Assembly (NCBI GenBank): GCA_030704615.1
Contig: CM060734.1
Coordinates: forward strand, 35,978,042 to 36,038,041
Length of the DNA: 60,000 nt
Source: Takakia lepidozioides
Lineage: Eukaryota; Streptophyta; Takakiopsida; Takakiales; Takakiaceae
Reading direction: 5' to 3'
Part shown: positions 23,703 to 34,883 of the stretch, in pieces
Layout: each line of letters starts with the position of its first letter
Position numbering within the stretch: the stretch's first letter is position 1
Notes under the pieces: generated by a model
The model's database searches: none
Told to the model about the DNA's origin: nothing
Seen by the model: only the letters and a program-made list of their open reading frames with translations
Position numbers and translations under genes: made by a program

Positions 23703-25345
23703 GGCTCCTCAAATGAAGAAAAGAGGCAGCGCAAGTATAAGGTAAGTACCACATTTTATATTATGTATTGGGATGGGCACGCCGCTGCCCATTCTGCCAA
23801 TCAGAGGCTGCAGACCCTTTAGTATGGTATTTCACAAAGTCAGACTGGCGATAATTTTAAGAGCATAATGAGCAACTCTACAGCCTCTACTTGGTTGGAG
23901 CTGAACAAAATCAAGCCTGCGATTATGCCAAAGCATATTGCCATATGGCACCAGCACTGTTCTGCTTCTTAGTTTGCCTCTTCAACGGCATAATCTCCCT
24001 CAAAAGTCTACCTACATATATATTAAAATCCCGTACCTGACCCGCTACGCTGTCCCGGTAGCCCCTATAGCAGGTTTTGGATCCACTAGGTGGGTCCGAG
24101 TATTTGGTGACGTTGCGAGTTTAGGTCCGGTTTACCTAGATTCTAACCCCTCAGGTATCCGGGGTCAGGACTGTACCGGCACAACACTGGTAGATTCCAT
24201 GTTAACATTTTATATGTTGTGGTGTATTGGGTTGTGATTATGAAACGTGCCCCCCCCACTTTCCGACCTCCCACTCCCTTCTTAGACTACCCTCCTCCCT
24301 CTCCTCCTCCCCCACCTCCATGCTCCCCACCTCATAAAGCACTTTGAGATTTTTCTCTTTGTTATTATCTGCTTCCAGAGGGGGGTTGGTATTCTGTGAG
24401 CACAACCCGCGGTCATAGGGGTTAAATGTTTTCAAACCGCGGTCATAAGAATTACATGTTAACAGGCACGGTGCATATGAGTACCTTCAAATTTATTTTC
24501 TCAATGCGAAAATAACTTTTCTAGGGCTTAAACTACCGATACCCCGACTGAAAACCACGATTTTTGTTTTTCTGGGGTATCCAGTTCGCATAACGTGAGG
24601 AAACCCCACGCCTAGGGTAACATGTTTATCGTGTATATGTGTTACTTGTTTCTTAAGTGATGCTGTGAGGGCCTATGCGAGCAGTTAAAAATAGTTTCGC
24701 AAGGTTTTTAGTTTTTCAATTTTAGTTTCGTTAGGGAATATTCGAAAGGCATCTAGGGAATATCCTGAATATTCGCTTGTGCTCACACGAGCATGCTCAC
24801 ACGAGCATGCTCACACGCTACCCAACCTCCTTCCAGAGCATATTGGCCAGGGCAGTGCAATCCACGGTGGTGGAATGCAGTGCCAGACCTTTTTTTGGTT
24901 GCACATGCTTTATGCAGGGGAAGACACGAATGCCCGAGGCCTCGTGTGGGGCATTCCTCGATTTTCGGGCATTTCCTATGGCTCAGGCCCAGTGCCCTTA
25001 TATCGAGGAATGCCCTCCACTCAGGGCCTTCCCCTATACATAATATAACGTTGAAAGGGGTTATGGAAGGAGGTGAGCTTGAAAAGAGGGAGTGGGAGGA
25101 GCATGAAGGCATGGCTTGAAAAGCATTAAAGGGTTGGGATTTGATAGTGGGACCGGGTGTCTCCTCTACTACGTGTCAGATGTCTCAAAATTAGGATGCC
25201 AAATTCTAGCGACGACCGAAGGTCGGAAGCTAGTTTAGTGTAGAGCAAGAATAGGGTGCCGTAGTGCCTCGTCATCGTTGCCACATTTCATCGTCATCAA
25301 TTTTCGTCGGACCTGCCCGGCCTGCCCGAAAACCCAGAACCTTTC
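22771..25345. other. Intergenic with simple repeats
   Basis: The first 300 bp are probably PAL 3' UTR. A CCGGGT/GGGTC-rich stretch lies at about 23394-23515. A (TA)n microsatellite is at 23657-23701. A palindromic tandem, gagcatgctcacac-type, sits at 24778-24819. No coding region can be supported; overlapping short frames on both strands around 24780-25120 look like chance. Confidence 0.5.
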
Positions 25346-25792
25346 TTGACCCGAAGCTTTCTTGAATGGCCTGAAGGGGCGCTGCGCATTGTGAACCAAG
25401 GAGGCGATTCGGCACACCAAGGGCTCACCCCAAACAAGAGGGTATTTTTCTGCGTTCTTCGTGCGTGTAAGAGCCTCCAAGCTCTTGAAAAGGGCACAGA
25501 GGTACATGCTAACATCATCAAAGCTAGAATTGGGTCAGATATCATTCTGGAGACAGCCCGTATGCTAAATGTAGAAGTGCGCAAAGTGTTTGACAATGTA
25601 ACTCAACAAGATGTGGTCTCTTGGAACGCCATGATCACGGGATATGCTCAGCATGGGTATGGTAGGGAGGCTCTGGAGATCTATGAGCAAATGATACTGG
25701 AAGGGGTGATATTCGACAGGGTCACGTTTACTCTGCTAATGAAGGCACCTTCTTCAACACATTTCACCCTGTTTGGAGTGAGTTTGACATGA
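25346..25792 (+). pseudogene. PPR repeat fragment (PLS class), array A part 1
   Basis: The frame encodes about 1.5 PLS units: RVFFCVLRACKSLQALEKG, VHANIIKARIGSDIILETA, KVFDNVTQQDVVSWNAMI, GYAQHGYGREALEIYEQM. It lacks a start context, a transit peptide and the full set of repeats expected of a PPR protein, and ends in sequence from a different source (see the OSB-like fragments). PLS-class PPR proteins bind organellar RNA and many specify C-to-U or U-to-C editing sites. This piece is a relic of such a gene. Its second half is duplicated in tandem at 25878-26213. Confidence 0.75.
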
Positions 25793-26213
25793 TACTGCTA
25801 ATGTGACAACAGGGAAGTATGAAGAAACAGGTAACAAAGACGAGGAGAAGCTGTGGAATGAATACTTTTCTGACCTATCATTCTGGAGACAGCCCGTATG
25901 CTAAATTTAGAAGCGCGCAAAGTGTTTGACAACGTAACTCAACAAGATGTGGTCTCTTGGAAGCCATGATCACGGGATATGCTCAGCATGGGTATGGTAG
26001 GGAGGCTCTGGAGATCTATGAGCAAATGATACTGGAAGGGGTGATACCCGAAAGGGGCACGTTTACTCTGCTAATGAAGGTACCTTCTTCAACACATTTC
26101 ACCCTGTTTGGAGAGAGTTTGACATGATACTGCCAATGTGACAACAGGGAAGTATGCAGAAACATGGAACATAGACGAGGAGAAGCTGTGGAATGAATAC
26201 TTTTCTGACCCTA
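25542..26213. repeat. Direct tandem duplication, 336 bp x 2, in PPR/OSB sequence
   Basis: The unit starting tcattctggagacagcccg is present at 25542-25877 and again at 25878-26213 with few substitutions and a small deletion (aacgccatg becomes aagccatg), which shifts the PPR frame. Each unit holds one PPR motif plus the start of the OSB-like LWNEYFSD segment. Confidence 0.9.
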
Positions 26214-26556
26214 GTCAATGGTGGGACAATCGAGGCAAAAAGGTGAATGCCTGTTGGATTACAGAGAGTAGCAGATGCAATTGAGCATAGGAACTAGTGT
26301 GATAAGTTGAGTTGGGTGTTTCCTAGAACAAATCTAGGCTGTCATTGTCAGCTGATAGTAGCAAGGCAAGGATGTATGTATGATTTGTGCAAAGGCATGG
26401 ATAGCTGAAGGAGCAGGGATAGTGTGTGGGTGGACAAATTCATCCAAGAGGGCCGGACTTCAAGCTCCAGATGACCTATGATTCCATGTGGATCAATAGC
26501 TAATAAACCTGCATGGGTAGATGGTCAACTAAAGGCAGCAGCTGCAGCGGCACAGT
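26163..26556 (+). pseudogene. OSB-like PDF-module fragments between PPR repeats
   Basis: At 26163-26257 the frame reads DEEKLWNEYFSDPSQWWDNRGKK. At 26438-26496 it reads HPRGPDFKLQMTYDSMW, and after a +1 shift NKPAWVDGQL (to about 26553, followed by an Ala-rich run). WWDNR...PDFK...LW is the PDF motif of plant OSB proteins, mitochondrial/plastid single-stranded DNA-binding proteins that limit recombination between short repeats. The two halves are separated by about 180 bp, with stops between, so an intron or an insertion is possible. The N-terminal OB-fold is not seen. Recognition is by motif; confidence is good for the motif, low for a functional gene. Confidence 0.6.
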
Positions 26557-27025
26557 AGATAGAATCAGGCACCTCAACCATGACCACAGCTTCTGAAAGA
26601 GGATCAAGAGAGGGAGTCCACAATGCCTCTTCTGGCACTTCTAGGCATGTTTGTGCAGAAGGCAGACTGACAGATCAGGCACTGGTAGTCCAGGCATTCT
26701 TCAACACATTTCAACTTGTTTTTCCCTCTTATCATAGTAGCAGATGCAATTGAGCATAGAAACTAGTGTGATAAGTTGAGTTGGTTGTTTCATGTCCGGT
26801 CAAATCCTCCATGGGTCATGACACAAGGTCAAGGACAATGTGGTGAGGGCACCTTCTTCTTCGACCTATTTCACCTTGTTTTTCCATCTCATCAAGCACC
26901 TCAACCATGACCACAACTTCTAGAAGAGGATCAAGAGAGGGAGTCCACAATGCCTCTTCTGGCACTTCTGGGCATGTGAAGATGCTTTGTGAGGCAGGCA
27001 GACTGAAAGATGAGACTTTAAACCA
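26557..27025 (+). other. Linker repeats between OSB-like and PPR fragments
   Basis: Contains re-used phrases of the surrounding array (ggtcaagagagggagtccacaatgcc-type text twice, near 26606 and 26933, and two 'agcagatgcaattgagcata' stretches near 26271 and 26739). It is built of duplicated pieces rather than an independent gene. Confidence 0.5.
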
Positions 27026-27823
27026 ATGAGGCATTTCAGCAGATTCAGATACGTATGTTTGTCTCTACATAAGTGCATCAAGATGAAAGGCCTTGAAGCT
27101 GGAAAGCAGGTGCACACTCACATTATCCAAAGTGGATTTAGCCAAATGTTTTTCTACTCAACACCCTTGTCAACATGTATGCGGGAGCATCATGGATGCT
27201 CACCAAGTGTTCAACAGAATGTCTCAACCATCTTTGATCACGGATTTACCAAGCATGGGTGTGGTACGAATGCTTTGGAGACCTATGAGCAAATGATGCA
27301 CGAAAGGGTGAAGCCCAACCACATCACGTTCGTTTGCATTTGCAATGCGTGTGCAAGCCTGGGAGCCCTGGAAAAGGGCAACGAGGTCCATGATGACATC
27401 GTTAAAGCTGGAATTCTACCAGATGTCATTCTGAACACTGCCTTGGTGGACATGTATGCCAAATGTGGGTGCATTAAGGATGCAAAGGCAATTTTGAAAG
27501 TTCAACAATATGCAGGCTGAACGAGATGTGGTGTCGTGGAGCGCAATGCTTGCAGGGTATGCACAACAGGGACGTGGGGTAGAGGCTTTGGAGACCTATG
27601 AACAAATGATGGGGGAAGGGGTGAAGCCCAACCACATCACGTTTGTGTGCATTTGCAATGCATGCGCAAGCCTGGCAGCTCTGGAAAAGGGCAAAGAGGC
27701 CCATGGCGACATTGTCAGGGCTGGAATTTTACCTGATGTCATTCTGAACAATGCCCTCATGGACATGTATGCCAAATGTGGGAGCATTGAGGATGCGAAG
27801 GCAGTGTTCAACAATATGGCTGA
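27026..27823 (+). pseudogene. PPR repeats (PLS class), array A part 2, cut by CACTA insertion
   Basis: Successive frames encode KGLEAGKQVHTHIIQSGF, then ALETYEQMMHERVKPNHITF, VHDDIVKAGILPDVILNT, ALVDMYAKCGCIKDAKAI, and after a frame change ERDVVSWSAMLAGYAQQGRG and a further full unit ending in EDAKAVFNNMA at 27823. The repeat period is about 300 bp (three motifs). Several single-base frame changes break the reading. The last codons (atggctga) are directly followed by the CACTA terminus at 27824; the same PPR text resumes at 42197. This is the upstream half of a PPR array interrupted by a transposon. Confidence 0.8.
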
Positions 27824-27859
27824 CACTACAGCAAATGGGGGGGGGGGGGGGGGGGGGGG

Positions 27860-28440
27860 GGTTTGCGACGCCAGCCTCGCCCCCACGTCCCGCGTGGCGC
27901 CGAGCGTGCGATGCCAACCCCGCGGAGCATGTTTGCGATGTCGGGCCGTTGCAGCCAAACCCCGCGGATCGCCACCTGGCGCTGGGCCAGGCGGCGACGC
28001 TTGGCCGTCGCACGGGTTGATGAAGGGCAAAAGGCAGCCCTTCTGTGCGACGCCCAAGCATCGCCCCCCAATGAAGGGCAGAAGACAGCTTTTTCTGGCG
28101 ACGGCCGGTCGTTGCACGCCGAAAAAAAAAACCCTTTCTTGCCCTTTCTTTCATCGCAACCCTTTCTTGCGACGCCAGGCCGTCGCATGGTGGCATGAAG
28201 GGCAAAAGGCCCCTGCGACGGCCGGGCGTCGCAAACTGCTCGGCTGCCCTATTCTTGCAAAACAAAAAAACATGTCACTGTTTGCGACGGCTGGCCGTCG
28301 CCGTTTGCGACCCCCGGCCTCATAAATCCATTCAAAAAACAGGTCGCAGTTGGCGACGGTTGGCCGTCGCCGTTTGCGACCCCCGGCCTCATAAATCCTA
28401 AAAACCGCGTCGCAGGTGGCGACACGTGAGGGTCGTAGGC
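27860..28440. repeat. Left subterminal array of CGACGG/CCGTCG palindromes
   Basis: About ten copies of GCGAC-centred motifs, many as short inverted pairs (gcgacggctggccgtcgc, gcgacggttggccgtcgc). A roughly 70-bp sub-repeat (tggccgtcgccgtttgcgac, then cctcataaatcc) occurs twice at 28304-28400. Such arrays near CACTA ends bind the transposase accessory protein in En/Spm. A 23-G run at about 27838-27860 adjoins it. Confidence 0.75.
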
Positions 28441-28792
28441 AGCGACGGCAGGGCTTTCTAAGTTTAGGTTTAGGGCCTTTGGGGGTTCTTAGTTTTTTTT
28501 TTTTTTTCATATGGTACTGGGATAGGGTGTTTGTTTTTCTTTATGGTTTAGCTTGTTGTTGTGGACCTTCTTGTAGATTGTGACATTCATTTTGATAATT
28601 CTCTTGATACCACATCTGTATGTGTTACTCCAATATATTCATTGTCTCTGCCTTCTTTCTTGAAAGACTACCAGCCATAGCCATATTTGATCAATCATAG
28701 AAATAAAGTACAATATGCATGTACATGTACAATCAATCGAAGGGATGGGTCCAGTTCGGTGCGAGAATTGTTATGTAGCTTTGATTTTGTGT
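28441..28792. other. CACTA internal non-coding segment
   Basis: Holds the start of an inverted match to the segment near 31180-31265: catatggtactggg(a/t)tagggtgtttg and ttttctttatgg appear here on the plus strand (28508 onward) and there on the minus strand. This extends the inverted similarity of the two ends of the inner element. No coding region before the transposase stop at 28793. Confidence 0.6.
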
Positions 28793-30321
28793 CTAATCAA
28801 CTTGAACATCATCATCCGGAGCTTCTTCATCCTCATCAAGCTGCAAGTCTTCTTGGTCATCAAAATCATCGTCATAAATGGTCCGGCCCTCAAAAGGCAC
28901 ATCCGAATCATCCTCCACCTCGTTGTCAATGGCCGTGTCTTCGTCTCCTTCTCCAACATCCGTATCTTCTAGAGCTTCACATATAGGGTCCAGGATGCAT
29001 TGTCTAGGGCGTCATCATCCTCTTCTACCCCCTCTACCCAACCTCCATCATCAGCATCATTATGACCAGTCTCTCCGTCCACCGCAATTGCGTCACCCCA
29101 TGGAGATCTGAGACTATGATAGATACGTCTTCCTCTTGGCTGAGCATGCACAACCACCTTCCAATTCCCCCCTCTTGTTTTGTCATCGGAGAAGAAAACT
29201 TGCTCCATGTCTGAAGGCCGTGAAAAAGGCTCATCGGAGGGACGATGAGTAGGGTTAAGCCTATCTGCATTGACGCGCATGAAACCACAATCATCTTGCA
29301 CTAGTGTTGCGGAGGGCCCCACAAGATGTGGCTGGAACCACCTTCCCTTGAATAGAAGAGGCCAGTACCTTGTATACTGAAGTTGGAGTATGCTCTCAAG
29401 CTCTCCAATGTACTCAAGTTTGCTCATAGCAGGTCGTGTATCTCCATTGCCCCACACGGAGTCTTGCCAATATGTGGCACACAAGCCAGAATCAAAGGTT
29501 GTTTTGCACTTCATGTCACGAGCACGAATGCGGAAATGACAACCGTGAACCCAAACCGCCATGTATGAGGTCGCGAATTGAGAGGGGCCGGCATTGACAA
29601 GTGAATGTACGCGGGTTGTTCATGGGGAACATAATATACCTGGATAATCATGCATTGTCCAAAGCAAGATGTCTCTCATCTGAAAAGATTGTCCGGCCAT
29701 AGGGTCAAGTAAAGCATCCAATGTCGGGACCCCCCTCCATAGCTCCTTAAGTTCATCAACAAGAGGTCGCAAGTACGTGTCCATGTTTGCCACTTGTTTT
29801 TTCCCTATGAGACATTCACATCATTGTTTCAATGCTCCACCAATATATGCAAATTATACTACAAAATGAATTACACGTCTTACTCCATGATTATGTCACT
29901 CATCAATCTTGCATCCGAATTGTGTCAGAGATCAGAAGTTTAATGTAAAGTCTAAGGCAATAATAAACATGAAATGAGTACACTCACCTGGCACAATGGC
30001 AGTCAACATGATATGGCTTTTTTTAATTGAAAGATACGGAGGGATGTTGTAATTCACCATGGTCACTGGCCAAGTGAAATGACTACATGACTAGACAGAG
30101 AATGGGTTGACCCCATCCGAGGAGAAGCCGAGGTGGACATGTCGTGGGTCCTCCAAGAGAAAAGGCCACATCTCTTCAATATGCCTCCATGCTTGTGAAT
30201 CTTGTGGCCCGCACACCTTTCTCGGGGGGCTCTGATGTGAGGTGTGCCATCTCATGAGTCTGGCCAATTCAGGGCTTCGGTATTGTGTCCTCAATTGCGG
30301 GATGATCGGAAAGTAATGCAT
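28793..30321 (-). pseudogene. CACTA transposase (TNP2 + DUF4216), internally deleted and broken
   Basis: From 30321 downward: MHYFPIIPQLRTQYRS, RWHTSHQ, DSQAWRHIEEMWPF, VHLGFSSDGVNPF and, after an in-frame TAG, TWPVTMVNYNIPPYLSIKK. This is the start of the TNP2 transposase domain. A clean intron (29805-29987, GT-AG on the minus strand) joins it to VANMDTYLRPLVDELKELW and LLWTMHDYPG (to about 29630). The rest of TNP2 and the usual middle domain are missing. Directly after comes a DUF4216 domain at 28969-29590: GPSQFATSYMAVWVHGC, ELESILQLQYTRYW, CGFMRVNADR, EQVFFSDDK. After a frameshift near 28972 an acidic tail (EALEDTDVGEGDED...) reaches a stop at 28793-28795. The TNP2 catalytic core is incomplete, so the element cannot mobilise itself. 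Confidence 0.85.
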
Positions 30322-31264
30322 TTTCTAGGATGAAATACCTCACGCCCCCCACATGTAATCATCCCATTAGCACACATAATACAACACCCTTATGCTTTTC
30401 CCTTTATGCAGCCTCTCCCTCATTTGGGTGTAAATGATCAAAATCGAACGTCGCTCATTCCACTCCTTACTCACTCCTTCCAAAACCACAATCAGATCTT
30501 ACATAAGTACTACTCTCCACAATCTTGTTCTTCTTGTAATGTTTTTCGACAACATGCGGTCGCCGCCTCGGCGGTTTGGTGCCGCCCGGCGGTATCCGTT
30601 CCCAACACTTAGTGCACCAACACTCAATCCTGTCGGGGGGGGGGAGGGGGGTCAAAGGTGGACGTGGTGGCCCGCAAGGGGGCAACCCGCGGCGCGCCCG
30701 ACTCGTTCCCGGAGTGTCAACATCCTCCGCATCACCTGAAATTTGGCCCCGGTCCCTTCTACGATTGTACCCGACAGCCTATATTGGATTAGGTGCAATG
30801 GGTGGCTCCTCGCCACGAAAAATGGTCGCTCTAGGGCCACAATCGATATGTGGTACTACCTCCCTATCCTCGAGGGAGACGGGTCGATGTTTCCTCACCA
30901 TCGCATCCTAATTAACACACACCACCAACACTTTCATTTCTCAAAAACCGTTGGCAAAAAAACCCTATGCCTCAGCCTCGGGGCTTTCAAAATTGGTAAC
31001 CAAAGGTGGAGCATCCCTATGATGCTAGAGCCCAAGACCATAAATCCTTCCTCTCATTCTATCTTCAGGATGCCCACACCATGGAAATTTTTTTTGAGAC
31101 CCAGCGCTTTGCGATTATCAGATTGAACCGCATTTTGGGTATGTGAATCCTAATTACACCGTTTATCCTTTTAACCCCTAGACCCAAAACCAAAACCGCC
31201 AATCCAAAACCCAGGACCATAAAGAAAAGCAAACACCCTAACCCAGTACCATATGAAAATAAAA
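30322..31264. other. CACTA internal region without recognisable coding
   Basis: GC- and homopolymer-rich in part (13-nt G-rich run at about 30635). Short frames on both strands are proline-rich and not recognised. It may hold the degraded 5' end of the transposase transcription unit, since the coding strand is minus. Confidence 0.4.
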
Positions 31265-31499
31265 TAAGTTGCATTTGACGACGAGTTTTTTTTATTTTGT
31301 TACATGGGGGTCGCACCCCACGACGGAAAGCCGTCGCGGGGGGCGACGTGTTTTTTATTATTTGTGGGGCCGGGGGTCGCAAGCAACAACGGCCGACCGT
31401 CGCAAATATCATTTTTACATTTCAAAAAAAAGGCGGGCGCAGGCGTGTGACGGCCGGGCGTCGCACGTAGGCGCCACGCCTTTTTTTTTTCCGTAAGTG
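31265..31499. repeat. Inner subterminal array and CACTT-type terminus
   Basis: Contains gacggaaagccgtcgc, acggccgaccgtcgc and gacggccgggcgtcgc palindromes like the left array, in mirror orientation, and ends at 31499. The terminal bases read on the minus strand are CACTTACGGAAAAAAAA, a CACTA-like end with one changed base. The flank after it (ctt) does not match the tga at 27821, so 27824-31499 lacks a matching target duplication although it looks like a complete non-autonomous element of 3.7 kb. Confidence 0.65.
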
Positions 31500-31979
31500 C
31501 TTGAAGCATCTCTTTCCCCTCCCGTTTTTGTTTGTTCTTTGGGAGAGAGGTAGTTCAGAAAGTGGGGTTTAGGGTGGAGGAGAAACGCACCTGCTGCTGA
31601 GCCCGAGGTGGTCGCAAGGCCCCAAGGAGTTTGCCCCAACGCCGCTCCAATGCCCAAGGTAAGCATCGCCTCCTCCCTCACTTTTTGTCTTGCTTTCTTG
31701 CCCTAAGCACGGGCTGATGTCTCTCTCCCCTTTGTGGTAGGAACGCCGCACAGAGGCGCGACCTAACGAGCTGAAGAGAGAGAGAGTTGTGATGAGCGGG
31801 GGAGAGACGCCCTGCAACGGCGAGGACCCGCACCGCTGGCAGCCGTGACAGCACCGCAGCAGCTCGCCGCGCTAGCTCGCTTCAAGCACCAGCAGCCGCA
31901 GTAGCAGAGGTACGTCAGGGAGATTGCACTCTCCCTTTCCTCTCTACTTCTGTTTATTGTTCAAAGGTAGTCTTCCTGC
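31500..31979. other. Unassigned segment inside the CACTA composite
   Basis: Purine/pyrimidine-biased sequence with a splice-like 'aaggtaagc' at 31657-31665 and short Arg/Ala-rich frames. I see no recognisable domain. Confidence 0.3.
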
Positions 31980-32345
31980 CCTAAGTTTAAATTTAGGTCT
32001 GGTGCCAAGAGTGGGATAGACCCTTGAACGCATCCATGATGTCCTCCCCCATGTCACAGACTGGAAACAGGTTCAGGGAAGTTTTCTTCCTGACTTCATT
32101 TTCATCGGACAATTTTCTGGTAACAGACATGGCTTTGGACACTACACTCTCTAAGTCAGGTTTATCCAGCAAGGTCAAGACTTGCGGGTCCAGATTCAGA
32201 TCCTTGAGAATCTCTTCTACTCTCTTCTTCCAGGGCTTACCCTGTTTGACAGGGCGGTCATGTTTCCAAGATATAGAGTCGATTAACTTAGGATATCTGT
32301 TGTTGGACATATGTTGCAGCTGAACACCATCTGACCTTGAATTTA
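31980..32345 (-). pseudogene. LINE-type reverse transcriptase C-terminal fragment, copy 1
   Basis: The minus-strand frame reads MSNNRYPKLIDSISWK, KKRVEEILKDLNLDPQ, DLESVVSKAMSVTRKLSDEN and RKKTSLNLFPVCDMGED. The same text recurs in copies 2 (34985-35640) and 3 (38999-39540), where it is joined to clear LINE features. The downstream flank has a duplicated phrase, catgtcatgtcaagacatgg, shared with copy 3. Confidence 0.65.
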
Positions 32346-32959
32346 TCTCGTCGGGAGCTTAAAAGTGAGCAGCACAGAAGAGAGGGAAGATATACATGTC
32401 ATGTCAAGACATGGACAAGACCACTAAGGTCATTGTCATTGAAAGACAATGCAGCCCTTTACAGGGCACCATCTAACAACCCATTTTACCATCTCATTTG
32501 AATATCTCGTTACTTTTCAGGGTATCTGAAAAAACTGGGAGGGCGGGATTCCTGGTCATTCATATCCTGAAAGCACCATGAGTTGACAAAAAACATTCAT
32601 CATCATACTTTGCAGATTGTAATCTCATTTCAATAACCAGATTGCAGGTCTGGAGATAAATCTCCAGAGTCAAGCACATAGTACTTTAAATTGACATTAA
32701 AACAATAAGACATATATGTCTTAAGCATATTCTAGCCAACCCATACTGGTAAATCTGGATCTGGTATTTCTATTGCATGCTAGCAGAGATGCAAAGCAAG
32801 AACAATATAGGGAGTAGGTTAAGAGACCATATAGAGCTTACCAATTTTTGTCCCAAAAGAACACTTGGGGTATTTTAGAAAACAGTTTGTAGTCTAAAAA
32901 GAGCCCAACAAGGTGATGCATGGTAGTCTATAAATAAGTCATGTTCATAATCACTTGCA
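32346..32959. other. Unassigned segment, no gene seen
   Basis: AT-rich, no open frame of interest. The first part (to about 32470) matches the flank of LINE copy 3 near 39560-39650. The remainder has no feature I can name. Confidence 0.4.
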
Positions 32960-33787
32960 CATCACTATAATAGTGGTATAATTTAAAACTGTAGGAGTAG
33001 CCAAATGCACACAATTGCCTACATTACCACTTGTATAGTGGTATAAGTAGTCACATATATATTAATGTACTAGTGGTATGAATTCCTCCAGTGGTATTCC
33101 TAATCACTTACACACCACTCTGTTAGTAATGACTCCAATCCATAGTTCCCACTCAGAGAAACACCATGAATGACTCAAATAGCTTACACACCACTCTGTG
33201 GGTAATCATTCCAATGACCTGCTGAGAGACGTCATCCACTCACATAACCACTCTGTGAGTGATATTGTATATTCTCAGTTTTCATAGAATAACTCTATGA
33301 GTCATTTTGTGGTCACTCAACAAGTGGTTTCGGAAGTCATTGAATTTTTCACTCCATCCATTTCGTAGCACTGACACACGACACGTGTCCATGCTGAGAG
33401 TGTCGCCACGTGTCGACATAATCTCCAATATCATCCACGGACCACCGGCTTACACGTCTCCACTACAAAACGGAAGTGGTTACTTTACCACTATGACACG
33501 TCAGTTTACCACTACGACACGTCATAAGTGGTTGGTTACCTTAGTGACACGTCATTGACATGTCCCAGTGGTTAATTTGCCACTGTGACACATCAGCTAA
33601 CAGGTGGACCCGGACGTGAGTGGTTCGAACCACTGTCCTTAACCACCGGTGCCACGTAATGTCTTTTATCACTCACTTGTCCTAATGCACTGGTTCTTCA
33701 TCACTCTGGGGCTAGAGTGGTTGAGTGTCTTTTACCACTCAAAATGAGTGGTTAACAGAGTGGTTATTCCATGTTTTTCTTCTAGTG
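32960..33787 (-). mobile_element. Second CACTA-family terminus with CCACT/AGTGG array
   Basis: Dense CCACT and AGTGG motifs (more than twenty) in both orientations, several as short inverted pairs, end at 33774-33787 in tttttcttctagtg, which is CACTAGAAGAAAAA on the minus strand. This matches the terminus at 260-273, including the adjoining AATAACCACT segment. A CACTACAAAAC-like start at 33468 lies inside the array, but its flanks give no target duplication with 33787. The other end of this element is not identified, so it is either truncated or its left end has decayed. Confidence 0.7.
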
Positions 33788-34844
33788 GTAGATCCTCATT
33801 GGAGCCAAGTTGAAGCAGGTCTGCATTCATATGCTGGCAGTTTTGAAGCAGCAAGAGGCTCAACAACACCCGTTTTTGCAAGAATAGGAACTGCAAGCTT
33901 CAAGAAATCAAGACAAGTGAAGACCCTCACCTGTGCCCGTCCCAAAAACCACCACATAAAGATGTGTGTTAGTGAGGATGCATCAGGTGAGTGGCAGGTC
34001 TTCACAGTTGCTATCCATGTCAGTGTTGAATTCTAAAGCATGTACAGATCATAATTCAAGCAAGGGTAAACTCAAAAAACCTTGAGTGTTTGTGGTATGC
34101 CCTGCGCCATGGCGTCCAACAGATCGTCTCCAACAGAACGCAATCAAAGTAGAAGTGTTCGCAGATAGAGAATAGCTCATACAAAAAGAGAGCAACATGT
34201 AATCTGTAGATAAATAGGGATGGAGTACTTCCCAACGAGGAGTAAAAGCGCCGCTGCAAATTAAAAAGAACCATGGGTTTCTGAGCAAAGCGATCATCGC
34301 TTTGTCGTCTGCTAGAGAGGAATCTGCCTATCCGCCAATGCGCATCCCAAGAGCCAGCCATCACGAGTACCATGTAGCAGCAGAGGAGCAGGTTTACACG
34401 GCGCATCATCAAGGATCACAGAAGCACGAGTTTTGTGCTGTGAAATGTGTCAGCCCGCTTAGGGCACAGCTTCCCGATTTCTCATCCAAGGTGGATGAAA
34501 AGTCGCATTTTATCAAGAGATGCACTTTGTCAATGGATGACATCCCATAAAAAGGTATCTTTTTAGGGTTATGGTATAGGCTTAGGTTTAATAACTGCCA
34601 TCATTTATGATGGTAAAATTACTATCTCTTGGATTTTAGAATAGGTCACCATTATTCATGTAGTTCATCCAGTTTAGATGAAAGAAAAAAATGGTAAACC
34701 AAGCTTTCTGTACATTAAGTTTTATCATCCTATAATAATATCAGCCAAATTTGGATGAAAAAAGTTGGGATGAAAAACTAAATAACCAGCCTCAAAAAGG
34801 TTAAGGCCAGATGAAATCCAAAAAGTTATAGAGGGAGAGGGAGA

Positions 34845-34883
<39 letters not shown>

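Noticed and set aside
27596-28265. Long minus- and plus-strand ORFs through the GC-rich palindromic array
   Set aside because: They read through GCGACG repeats and a 23-G run of the CACTA end; the open frames result from the repeat composition.
33461-33790. A 326-bp CACTA MITE bounded by CACTACAAAAC and TTCTTCTAGTG
   Set aside because: The flanks (ctc and gta) do not match and the terminal repeats agree only over CACTA, so I treat the left motif as part of the subterminal array.
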